A stretch of 14,730 bases of DNA from positions 1-14,730 of the forward strand of contig USHH01000036.1 of assembly GCA_900554345.1 (NCBI GenBank). Direction: 5' to 3'. Position numbers and translations under genes: made by a program. Shown here piece after piece: positions 7,345-14,583 of the stretch. The DNA is from an uncultured Bacteroidales bacterium (GTDB taxonomy: Bacteria > Bacteroidota > Bacteroidia > Bacteroidales > Muribaculaceae). The number at the start of each line of letters is the position of its first letter. The stretch's first letter is position 1. Under the pieces are notes generated by a model, which had not been told where the DNA came from, searched no databases, and saw only the letters and a list, made by a program, of their open reading frames with translations.

Positions 7345-8286
7345 TTACGACACTATGCCCGTGACCGTGACTTCTATGTCGCGTGCAAGAGCGGCATTGT
7401 CCTTTATATAATGATAGAGCTCAACCAGAGGAGTCATCATATCGTCTTTGCCATTTTCCGGAATCCCCCCGCAGGTTGCGATCTCATCCGAGGTTTTCTG
7501 TTCCGCGGCTTCGAGCGAGATATTCTCGTCGTGAGCCCTTCTGAGGAGTTTCTCTTTAAGTAAATCGGAGGATGAGAAGAGCTGTGTGTTGGCAACAAAA
7601 GAGAAACAGTCCTCAAGAAGCCTTGGCCATAATGACATGTCGATTCTTGTCTGAAGGGAATCGATATAGAGACTCGTGCTCATGGCGCACCGCATAAGTC
7701 CCTCGACCGAGGAACGGCGGGAATGATCGGCCGGAATATCGGAAGGCTTATACAGGTCTCTGATGTCGGAGAATGCGAAACGAGGATTATATTTCGGTGA
7801 ATCCTTGGTGCGTTTGGCGACAGGGGTGGTGACAGCATAACAATAAGCGAGAAATAGATTGATCTTGTGGATTATCAAAGGCGCGTTTTTCGCGAGCTTA
7901 TCTTTCTCCCTGGCAAGATGGATCTGGCGCTGTCTCTCAATTTCCGACTCAACCTCTATCTCAGACTTCATTGATCCTACCGCATTGAGGAAGAGACCGA
8001 GAATCACCAACCCGCACATCACTTCGATTGCAGTGATAGCCTGGGCCCAGCCATGGACAGGTGTATAATCGCCGAAACCCAACGTCGATATGGTCACTAT
8101 ACTGTAGTACACCCACGACCCGAAGTCGGTGGTCCCGTTGTCTGGGATGCGGAACTGAGAGTCGGGAAGCAGCCAGTAGATGAATGCGAACACCGGCATG
8201 AGCCCTATATAAAGACATATCCAATAGATAGGCCTTACATTTGAAACGACATGGAAAAAATGTCTTATTCGGTTGGAAAGCGACAT
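7345..8286 (-). CDS. Two-TM potassium channel family protein with unknown C-terminal domain
   Basis: This 313-residue membrane protein has the ion-channel (Ion_trans_2) layout: TM1 at about residues 19-40, a pore helix and selectivity filter VTISTLGFGDYTP (TLGFGD at 68-73), and TM2 at about 82-104. The filter matches the K+-selective TxGxGD pattern. After TM2 comes a charged segment with coiled-coil character (about 107-130), then about 180 mostly helical residues with no RCK, cyclic-nucleotide-binding or other domain that I recognise. The start is ATG 8286 (MSLSNRIRHFF). It is a single-gene unit between two terminators. I found no TAnnTTTG box in the 100 bases upstream, so its promoter is unassigned. 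It may gate in response to a ligand bound by the C-terminal part, but that is inference. Confidence 0.88.
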   Translation of the reverse strand: MSLSNRIRHFFHVVSNVRPIYWICLYIGLMPVFAFIYWLLPDSQFRIPDNGTTDFGSWVYYSIVTISTLGFGDYTPVHGWAQAITAIEVMCGLVILGLFLNAVGSMKSEIEVESEIERQRQIHLAREKDKLAKNAPLIIHKINLFLAYCYAVTTPVAKRTKDSPKYNPRFAFSDIRDLYKPSDIPADHSRRSSVEGLMRCAMSTSLYIDSLQTRIDMSLWPRLLEDCFSFVANTQLFSSSDLLKEKLLRRAHDENISLEAAEQKTSDEIATCGGIPENGKDDMMTPLVELYHYIKDNAALARDIEVTVTGIVS

Positions 8287-8385
8287 GGAATCTGATATTT
8301 AACGATAGTTTTACTGATATAACATTTGGAGGGGCTGATGGTTTGCTCATGTATCCATCCGTTTCATGTCCATATCGCCGCATGC

Positions 8386-8418
8386 ATATAAAAAGCCGGC
8401 ACCTTCCGATGCCGGCTT
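8386..8418 (-). terminator. Intrinsic terminator of the uronate operon
   Basis: A perfect 9-bp stem, AAGCCGGCA (8393-8401) with TGCCGGCTT (8410-8418), closes an 8-base loop. On the minus strand it runs into TTTTTATA. It lies 19 bases after the kdgA stop, the correct position and orientation to end the seven-gene operon. Confidence 0.92.
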
Positions 8419-8437
8419 CCATATCCTGTAGGGTTTG

Positions 8438-9100
8438 TTATTTATTCCGAGCATAGATAAGAGATTCACGGCATTTTTCCGTGATATAGGCATAGTCACC
8501 CGCAACTACTTTGTCTTTTGGGAAAAGCTTGCTGCCCATGCCAACGCAATAGGCACCAGCTTTCATCCATCGGCCGATATTGTCGGCGGTAGGCTCCACT
8601 CCGCCGGTCACCATGATCTTCGACCACGGCATGGGAGCCATCAGCCCCTTGACAAACGACGGTCCGAGCACATCTCCCGGGAAGACCTTGCAAAGGTCGC
8701 AGCCTGCCTCCTGGGCATATCCCACTTCCGTGACGCTGCCGCAGCCCGGAGTGTATGGGATGAGACGACGGTTGCAGATGCGGGCGACCTCCGGGTTGAA
8801 AAGAGGCCCGACTACGAAACAGGCACCAAGCTGGATGTAGAGCGCAGCTGTGGCCGGATCGACCACAGAGCCGACACCCAATGCCAGATCAGGACACTCC
8901 TCCGCCGCATATTTCACGAGATAGCCGAAGATTTCATGGGCGAAATCCCCGCGGTTGGTAAACTCGAAGGCGCGTATGCCTCCATCGTAACATGCCTTGA
9001 CTACATTGCGTGCCTTCTCAAGGTCTTTGTGATAGAACACCGGCACCACAGGTGCCTCCTTCATCTTGGCAAACACTGCCTGCTTATCGAATCTTGCCAT
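8438..9100 (-). CDS. kdgA: 2-dehydro-3-deoxy-phosphogluconate (KDPG) aldolase
   Basis: This 220-residue class I aldolase splits KDPG to pyruvate and glyceraldehyde 3-phosphate, the last step of unsaturated-uronate catabolism. The Schiff-base Lys138 is in CKVFPGDVLGPSFVKG. Glu46 and Arg50 in FEFTNRGD correspond to the acid/base Glu and the Arg of E. coli Eda. LIPYTPGCGSVTE (113-125) and MVTGGVEPTADNIG (163-176) bind the substrate carboxylate and phosphate in the family. The start ATG at 9100 overlaps the TAA of kdgK by one base (TAATG). It is the last gene of the operon, followed by an intrinsic terminator. Activity on 4-hydroxy-2-oxoglutarate is also possible for this family, but the KDG kinase next to it argues for KDPG. 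Confidence 0.94.
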   Translation of the reverse strand: MARFDKQAVFAKMKEAPVVPVFYHKDLEKARNVVKACYDGGIRAFEFTNRGDFAHEIFGYLVKYAAEECPDLALGVGSVVDPATAALYIQLGACFVVGPLFNPEVARICNRRLIPYTPGCGSVTEVGYAQEAGCDLCKVFPGDVLGPSFVKGLMAPMPWSKIMVTGGVEPTADNIGRWMKAGAYCVGMGSKLFPKDKVVAGDYAYITEKCRESLIYARNK

Positions 9101-10122
9101 TATCTCTGCACTCTTCCGTTAGCGTTACCTCTTGCCAAAGCCTTTACCTCCTCGGCCGTGACAAGGTTGAAATCACCGTTGATCGTCTGCTTGAGCGCCG
9201 AAGCCGCAACTGCAAACTCCAGCGCTTCGCCAGGCGACGGCATGGTGAGTAGTCCGTGGATCAGACCGCCCGAGAAGCTGTCGCCGCCACCTACACGGTC
9301 GATGATCGGGTCGATGTCATAACGGCGGCTCTCATAGAAATCCATGCAGTCGTAGAGCAGCGCCTTCCATCCGTTGTGGGTGGCCGAATACGACTCCCGC
9401 AGCGTGGAGGCAACATACTTGAAACCGAACTCCTCTGTCATGGCCTTGAAAATACCTTTATAGCCTTCGGCCGATGTCCTGCCTCCCTCCACATCCGCTT
9501 CCGGCTTAAAGCCGAGACAGAGCTCGGCGTCTTCCTCATTGCCGATGCAGACGTCGACATAGCTCATGAGGGGACGCATCACGGAGATGGCCTTCTCGCT
9601 CGACCAGAGTTTCTTCCGGAAATTCAGGTCAACGCTTATCATGACGCCGTGGCGTCGGGCTGCCTCGCATGCGAGGCGCACCAGCTCAGCATCATTGCCG
9701 GAGAGGGCAGGGGTGATGCCACTCCAGTGAAACCAGTCGGCCCCGTCCATTATACTGTCGAAATCAAAATCGTCGGGGGTAGCCTCGGCGATAGAACTTC
9801 CGGCCCTGTCGTAAATCACTTTCGACGGCCGCATCGAGGCGCCGGTCTCACAATAATAAATCCCCACCCGGTTTCCACCGCGGGCTATATAGTCAGTGCG
9901 CACTCCGTATCTGCGCAGGGAGTTGAGGGCAGCCTGACCTACCTCATGCTCCGGCAGCTTGCTCACGAAATATGCCTCATGTCCATAATTGGCGCAGCTC
10001 ACTGCCACATTGGCCTCGCCGCCGCCCCAGATGGCGTCGAAGGAGTCGACCTGCACGAGACGATGGCATCCGGCGGGGGACAGCCTGAGCATGATTTCCC
10101 CGAGAGTCACTATCTTACTCAT
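9100..10122 (-). CDS. kdgK: 2-dehydro-3-deoxygluconate (KDG) kinase, PfkB family
   Basis: This 340-residue ribokinase/PfkB-fold enzyme would phosphorylate KDG to KDPG with ATP. The N-terminus has the sugar-binding GEIMLRLSP and WGGGEANVAVSCANYG (32-47). The PfkB C-terminal signature is DRVGGGDSFSGGLIHGLL (275-292), with catalytic base Asp281 and an anion-hole GGG. VDLNFRKKLW (164-173) is typical of KDG kinases. The slightly unusual DRVGGGDSF in place of DTTGAGDxF also occurs in KdgK relatives. Its ATG is one base after the kduI stop (TGATATG) and its TAA overlaps the kdgA ATG, so kduI, kdgK and kdgA are likely translated in a coupled way. Context removes most doubt between KDG kinase and other sugar kinases. 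Confidence 0.93.
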   Translation of the reverse strand: MSKIVTLGEIMLRLSPAGCHRLVQVDSFDAIWGGGEANVAVSCANYGHEAYFVSKLPEHEVGQAALNSLRRYGVRTDYIARGGNRVGIYYCETGASMRPSKVIYDRAGSSIAEATPDDFDFDSIMDGADWFHWSGITPALSGNDAELVRLACEAARRHGVMISVDLNFRKKLWSSEKAISVMRPLMSYVDVCIGNEEDAELCLGFKPEADVEGGRTSAEGYKGIFKAMTEEFGFKYVASTLRESYSATHNGWKALLYDCMDFYESRRYDIDPIIDRVGGGDSFSGGLIHGLLTMPSPGEALEFAVAASALKQTINGDFNLVTAEEVKALARGNANGRVQR

Positions 10123-10123
10123 A

Positions 10124-11044
10124 TCATTTCATTTCAAGATATTTCACTTTATCCATATCTCCATAGTCGAGGTTCTCCCCGCCCATACCCCAGATAAACA
10201 TGTAGTTGGACGTTCCTGCGGCGGCGTGGATGCTCCATTCCGGACTCATCACGGCCTGCTCGTTGTGGAGCCATATGAGTCGGTTTTCCTGAGGCTCTCC
10301 CATAAGGTGGCAGATAGCGTTGCCTTCGGGCACCTGGAAGTAATAATATACCTCCACGCGGCGGTCATGGGTATGGGCCGGCATGGTGTTCCAGACTGAG
10401 CCAGGCATCAGCTCCGTAAGACCCATCTGAAGCTGGCATGGCCCTTCCTCAAGCACATTGTTGGTGATGAGCTGGTTGATGTAGCGGTCGTTGCTCTCCT
10501 CCATGCTGCCGGCATGCATGCGGTTGGCCTTGATGCTTCCCTTGCGGCCGTCGATGGTTATGAGCTGGGTCTTATATGCCTTATGGGCCGGCGTGGAGTT
10601 GATATAGAAGCGGGCAGGATTGGATGCGTCTTTACTTCTGAACACAACCGACTTATTGCCTCGCCCCACATACAGGGCGTCCTTGAACTGAAGTTCATAT
10701 TCCTTGCCGTCGACCACCACAATGCCGGGGCCTCCCGTATTGATCACTCCAAGCTCACGTCGCTCCAGGAAATACTCCGCCTTCAGAGGGTCGATTGTCT
10801 CCAGGACGACATCACGGGCCACGGGCACTACGCCGCCGTATATGATTCGGTCGTACATGCTGTAGGTGAGCGTCACGGTGTTTTCCTTCATCACCTCCGG
10901 CATCATGAAATGCGAGCGCAGGCGTGAAGTGTCATAGCTTTTGAAGTCCTCGGGGTTGACGGCCCTGAGCATTTTCCATGTGGCCTGCGCCTGCCCCGCA
11001 AGGCAGACAAGAGCCGCAGCCACGGTTATAATACATTTTCTCAT
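10124..11044 (-). CDS. kduI: 5-dehydro-4-deoxy-D-glucuronate isomerase with signal peptide
   Basis: KduI is a cupin-fold zinc isomerase converting 5-keto-4-deoxyuronate (DKI) to 3-deoxy-D-glycero-2,5-hexodiulosonate (DKII). The metal ligands are present: His224 and His226 in MPAHTHDRRVEVYYYF, Glu231 in the same motif, and His273 in EWSIHAAAGTSNYMFIWGM. From Met25 the protein is 282 residues, the usual KduI length. In front of it lies a classical signal peptide, MRKCIITVAAALVCLAGQAQA, with predicted cleavage before Thr22. LVC is not a good lipobox, because Val replaces Gly/Ala/Ser before Cys. ATG 11044 sits 10 bases after the permease stop, so it is the natural operon start; ATG 10972 (Met25) would give a cytoplasmic form. 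KduI is normally cytoplasmic, so this export signal is odd. Enzyme identity is very secure; location is inferred. Confidence 0.94.
   Translation of the reverse strand: MRKCIITVAAALVCLAGQAQATWKMLRAVNPEDFKSYDTSRLRSHFMMPEVMKENTVTLTYSMYDRIIYGGVVPVARDVVLETIDPLKAEYFLERRELGVINTGGPGIVVVDGKEYELQFKDALYVGRGNKSVVFRSKDASNPARFYINSTPAHKAYKTQLITIDGRKGSIKANRMHAGSMEESNDRYINQLITNNVLEEGPCQLQMGLTELMPGSVWNTMPAHTHDRRVEVYYYFQVPEGNAICHLMGEPQENRLIWLHNEQAVMSPEWSIHAAAGTSNYMFIWGMGGENLDYGDMDKVKYLEMK
10982..11044 (-). other. Signal peptide coding segment of kduI
   Basis: Codons 1-21 encode a short basic n-region (MRK), a hydrophobic core (about CIITVAAALVCLAG) and an AQA cleavage motif before TWK. The mature protein would begin just before MLRAVNPEDF, where canonical KduI proteins start. 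The segment therefore looks like an added secretion signal, not a mis-extended frame. Confidence 0.8.
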
Positions 11045-11054
11045 ATTCGTAATT

Positions 11055-12476
11055 CTATTCTGTTGATTCCAATTTATCCGAGCCGGATCTGATCATGAGG
11101 GCCTCGTTGCGGAGAATGTGTACACGGTTCCACCACATCATGCCCATGCAGATGATCACGAGAAGGCCGCTTCCGATCCATTTGAGGTTGACCGAGGCCT
11201 GATAGATGATCCATGCGAGAGGCGACGACGCGAAGTCGAGCGATCCACCCTCGAAGCCTGCCGGGATGGCCACGGCACTGTCGCCGGTTACTGTAAACAC
11301 ATCCTTGGCCGCCATCGTGAAGGCCGGAGCCAGATACGTCACGCTATACAGGCCGAGCACAAGCACCACGAGTCCTACGATGAATGTCTTTACCACATTG
11401 CCTTTTGTGAACGGCAGCACAAGTGGAAACACGTAGAACATTCCGGCGAGTGAAGCAAGCGGCAGGAACTGATTGCCGGGAAGGATTACGGCGAGTGCGA
11501 GTGTGGCGGGGATAAGCAGCAGCGACACCACGAGTGTAGTGGGGTTGCCGATTACAAGCGCCGGGCTCATGCCTATGTTCAGTCCGTCGGCGCCCTTGAA
11601 TTTCCTTGCGATCAACTGCCGCGTAGCCTCGGAGATAGGTTTCAGTCCCTCGATAAACAGAACGGTGACGCGGGGGATAAGTTCCATCACTGCGCCCATC
11701 TTGATGCCGAGACCAAGTATATAAGGTATCTTGTCGACGATTTCCTTCCAGGAAGTGCAGGTGAGGCATCCGATGCCTACACCCACGATTACACCGAGAA
11801 ACAGAGGCTCCCCGAGAAGGCCGAATCTCTTCTTCAGCCCTTCGGCGTCGATCTCGAGCCTCTGCATGCCGGGAATCCTGTCGAGGCCCTTGTTGATGAC
11901 CCAGGCAAACGGAGCGAAACCTGCGCAGAAGGGCTGCGGAATCGAGATGCCGTCCATATCTTTATAATAGTTCTGGAATTTTTTGGCGGTCATGTCGGCG
12001 AGTACAAGGGTGATGATATAGCACACCACAGCTCCGAAGAAACCCCATGCGAGAGAGTCTGAGGCGAAGTAGATGATCGCTCCTATGAATGCGAAGTGCC
12101 AGTAGTTCCAGAGGTCTATATTAACGGTGCGTGTGGTTTTCGTTAACAGCATCAACAGGTTGACACCAAGACATACGGGGATTATAAAGGCGCCCACGGC
12201 CGTGTTGTAGGCCACGGCGGCGGCGGCGGGCCATCCCATGTCGAAGACCCTGAGCTGAAGGTCGTAGATTTCTACTACGGAGTTGAGTGCCGGGCCGAGT
12301 GCCGAAGTCAGAAGAGCTGTCACGATCGAGAGGCCGACGAAGCCGACTCCGACCTTAAGACCGGCCTTGAGCGCGTCGCCGGGCTTTATGCCGATGCAGA
12401 TGCCGAGTATCGTGAAGATCACCGGCATCATCACGGCAGCGCCAAGACCAATGATATAACTGAAAACCGCTTCCAT
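11055..12476 (-). CDS. PTS galactitol-type (EIIC-GAT) permease without IIA/IIB
   Basis: This 473-residue integral membrane protein clearly resembles GatC, the IIC permease of the galactitol PTS. Shared features are the N-terminal YIIGLGAAVMMPVIFTILG, AGLKVGVGFVGLS, VNIDLWNYWHF (118-128), FGLLGEPLFLGVIVG (218-232, with the conserved GEP) and GAVMELIPRV (261-270). About ten or more hydrophobic segments are visible. No IIA, IIB, EI or HPr gene occurs in the visible operon, and Bacteroidota generally lack sugar PTS. I infer that it works as a secondary transporter, probably for a deoxy-keto-uronate of this pathway. The start is ATG 12476, whose A is shared with the TGA of kduD (TGATG); a GTG three bases upstream is less likely. 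It sits between kduD and kduI. Confidence 0.86.
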   Translation of the reverse strand: MEAVFSYIIGLGAAVMMPVIFTILGICIGIKPGDALKAGLKVGVGFVGLSIVTALLTSALGPALNSVVEIYDLQLRVFDMGWPAAAAVAYNTAVGAFIIPVCLGVNLLMLLTKTTRTVNIDLWNYWHFAFIGAIIYFASDSLAWGFFGAVVCYIITLVLADMTAKKFQNYYKDMDGISIPQPFCAGFAPFAWVINKGLDRIPGMQRLEIDAEGLKKRFGLLGEPLFLGVIVGVGIGCLTCTSWKEIVDKIPYILGLGIKMGAVMELIPRVTVLFIEGLKPISEATRQLIARKFKGADGLNIGMSPALVIGNPTTLVVSLLLIPATLALAVILPGNQFLPLASLAGMFYVFPLVLPFTKGNVVKTFIVGLVVLVLGLYSVTYLAPAFTMAAKDVFTVTGDSAVAIPAGFEGGSLDFASSPLAWIIYQASVNLKWIGSGLLVIICMGMMWWNRVHILRNEALMIRSGSDKLESTE

Positions 12477-13270
12477 CACTTAGGCTGTTTGCCTATATAG
12501 GCCAGGATGCCTCCGTCGACATAGAGGATATGGCCATTGACGAAATCGGAAGCATCCGAAGCCAGGAAGAGCGCCGGGCCCATCAGGTCTTCGGGTGTCC
12601 CCCAGCGGGCAGCGGGAGTCTTTGAGATGATGAAGCTGTCGAACGGATGTCGGCTACCGTCGGGCTGACGCTCGCGGAGCGGAGCCGTCTGCTCAGTGGC
12701 TATGTAGCCCGGGCCTATGCCGTTGCACTGTATGTTGTATTCGCCGTATTCGGAGCAGATGTTGCGGGTGAGCATCTTCAGTCCGCCCTTGGCTGCCGCA
12801 TAGGCGCTCACCGTCTCGCGTCCGAGTTCGCTCATCATCGAGCAGACGTTGATTATCTTGCCGTGTCCTTTCTTTATCATGCCGGGAATCACGGCCTTTG
12901 CGCAGATGAACGGCCCCACGAGATCTATATCTATCACCTTTCGGAAATCCTCCGCCTTCATCTCCTCCATGGGGATGCGCTTGATAATGCCGGCGTTGTT
13001 GACGAGGATATCGATTGTGCCTACTGTCTTCTCGATATCCGCCACCATGTTTCTGACGGCCTCCTCGTCGGTGACATCGCAGAGATAGCCTCTGGCATCG
13101 ATGCCGAGCCTGCGGTAAGCCTCCATACCGCGGTCGACGGTTTCCTGACGTGAACAGTTGAACACTATCTTCGCACCCGCCTCAGCGAATGCCTTGGCAA
13201 TGGCGAGACCTATGCCGTAGGCGGCTCCGGTCACGAGCGCGACTCTGCCTTCCAATGAAAAATTGACCAT
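12476..13270 (-). CDS. kduD: KduD-type SDR dehydrogenase (2-deoxy-D-gluconate 3-dehydrogenase / gluconate 5-dehydrogenase like)
   Basis: This 264-residue short-chain dehydrogenase has the NAD(P)-binding TGAAYGIG (14-21), NNAG (91-94), and the catalytic Ser144, Tyr157 and Lys161 (NVCSMMS, YAAAK). Close relatives in Bacteroidota are often labelled gluconate 5-dehydrogenase. Its position next to kduI, kdgK and kdgA makes reduction of DKII to KDG (the KduD reaction) the better call. There is no signal peptide (MVNFSLEGRVALVTG), so it acts in the cytoplasm. It starts four bases after the BNR_4 gene stop and its TGA overlaps the permease ATG by one base. The cofactor preference cannot be settled by eye. 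Confidence 0.87.
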   Translation of the reverse strand: MVNFSLEGRVALVTGAAYGIGLAIAKAFAEAGAKIVFNCSRQETVDRGMEAYRRLGIDARGYLCDVTDEEAVRNMVADIEKTVGTIDILVNNAGIIKRIPMEEMKAEDFRKVIDIDLVGPFICAKAVIPGMIKKGHGKIINVCSMMSELGRETVSAYAAAKGGLKMLTRNICSEYGEYNIQCNGIGPGYIATEQTAPLRERQPDGSRHPFDSFIISKTPAARWGTPEDLMGPALFLASDASDFVNGHILYVDGGILAYIGKQPK

Positions 13271-13274
13271 AACT

Positions 13275-14576
13275 TTATTCTGTTTCGTTTATTGAATATT
13301 CAAGCACATATACTTTTGACGAGGTGGGTCTGTCGGCGGCCACCTTCTCCCCGTCGCCCTGATGCGTTTCCTGCACGAAGATATGAAGCTTCTTGTCTTC
13401 GTTCCAAAGATTGGTGTCGATCGATGGCTCCCACGCATCTACCGGGAAATCGGTAAGGTCTTTCGTATTCCAGCTTCCAGACGCGATATCGGGAGTGTAG
13501 GCCAGCGACACCTTGCTGCCGCGCTCTTCATCGCGGAACACATACCAGGCCCTGCGCCCGTCGCTCACGATTCTCGGGCGTGAAATGGGAATCATCTTTG
13601 TGCCACCGCCGGAAAGAGAAAATGGAGCCGTGCGTTTTCCTACCTGTTGTGCGTGCCATCCGGAACCGTCATGCCACACCAGCCTGTATTGAGGCACGTC
13701 GCTGTCGGCATCTCTCCAGTAGGTGGCTATATACGGATTGCCGTTGCTGTCGGCGGTCATACTGGTCTGATTGATGAGCTCGCTGTTCTGAGGTATTTTC
13801 CATACGGTCTCGGCCGACTCAAGAGTGATCGGAAGAGTATATGGCGAGCCGTCGCTTTTCCGCCATGTACGGCCTCCGTCGGTGGATTGCGCGTAACAGA
13901 GATCATGGTTGGTCTCCACCATCCATGTCTCGCGCCATACCCATGATACGTGGATCATGCCGTTCTCATCCACATGCATCTGCCAGTAGGCATTTCGTTT
14001 ACCCTCGCCGTCGATCAGCACGTCCTGTATCCTTTCCCATTTCCCGGCAACTGGGTCGTAGCCGTTGAGCACGAGATTCCCGTTGCCCGAGGCTCCTGAA
14101 CGATAGGCGAAAAGCAGCCTGCCGTCAGGCATGGTATGGAATTCAGGATAGGTGACGTCGTTCTCGTCATTCCCGGTCATGGGGGAGAGGGGCATGAACT
14201 CAAGGCCTCCGGGCTCGACGGATCGTGTATATCTTAGAGGGTTGCCGTGATGGTCGAATGAAAGGTGGAGATATCCGCGGCCGTCCACTCCCATGCTTAT
14301 CACATTGTGCCCGTCGGCTATATTGCCGGTGAATCCGGTGTCGCTCAGCGTCCACCTGTCGCTGCCGAGTTTCCGCTTTCCGACCATGAGATGCCCTTGC
14401 GGATTATAATAGGCAATATACTGTGTGTCGCCGTGGGTGGCGAGGGAACTCTCGCGGAAAACGGCTGTGTTGACTGATGTGCGGCTGTATCCGTCGCCCG
14501 CCTCGATGAGTCTGGGCTCAGCGGCACGGGCCGGCATTAAGGCCGACACTGCGGCCATGGTTATGATGAATCGCAT
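13275..14576 (-). CDS. Exported BNR_4 beta-propeller protein, probable polysaccharide lyase or glycosidase
   Basis: This 433-residue protein begins with a signal peptide (MRFIITMAAVSALMPARA, cleavage near residues 18-19) and is then a repeat-rich beta-propeller. It carries a perfect Asp-box, STDGGRTW (231-238). DGHNVISMGVDGRGYLHLSF (88-107) followed by DHHGNPLRY is the hallmark of the BNR_4 group. His90, His104, His109, His110 and His147 are candidate catalytic residues. The fold is shared by ulvan lyases (PL24, PL25), the rhamnose-glucuronate lyase family PL42 and the GH145 rhamnosidases; I cannot assign one family by eye. Because the operon consumes unsaturated uronates, a lyase producing a 4,5-unsaturated glucuronyl end is attractive. 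It starts 7 bases after the previous gene and ends 4 bases before kduD. Confidence 0.82.
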   Translation of the reverse strand: MRFIITMAAVSALMPARAAEPRLIEAGDGYSRTSVNTAVFRESSLATHGDTQYIAYYNPQGHLMVGKRKLGSDRWTLSDTGFTGNIADGHNVISMGVDGRGYLHLSFDHHGNPLRYTRSVEPGGLEFMPLSPMTGNDENDVTYPEFHTMPDGRLLFAYRSGASGNGNLVLNGYDPVAGKWERIQDVLIDGEGKRNAYWQMHVDENGMIHVSWVWRETWMVETNHDLCYAQSTDGGRTWRKSDGSPYTLPITLESAETVWKIPQNSELINQTSMTADSNGNPYIATYWRDADSDVPQYRLVWHDGSGWHAQQVGKRTAPFSLSGGGTKMIPISRPRIVSDGRRAWYVFRDEERGSKVSLAYTPDIASGSWNTKDLTDFPVDAWEPSIDTNLWNEDKKLHIFVQETHQGDGEKVAADRPTSSKVYVLEYSINETE

Positions 14577-14583
14577 GATGCCT

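Noticed and set aside
8287..8385. Small gene or promoter in the gap between the channel gene and the kdgA terminator
   Set aside because: No TAnnTTTG box, no credible start with a conserved-looking product and no strong structure; only a weak GATGG/CCATC pairing.
7961..8422. Minus-strand open frame of 153 codons across the channel gene start and the terminator
   Set aside because: It runs through the intrinsic terminator at 8386-8418 and overlaps the channel gene in another frame; the channel frame has the K+ filter and TM segments.
8435..10197. Two long plus-strand open frames (295 and 313 codons) opposite kdgA and kdgK
   Set aside because: Both mirror conserved genes on the minus strand and show no domain or start context of their own.
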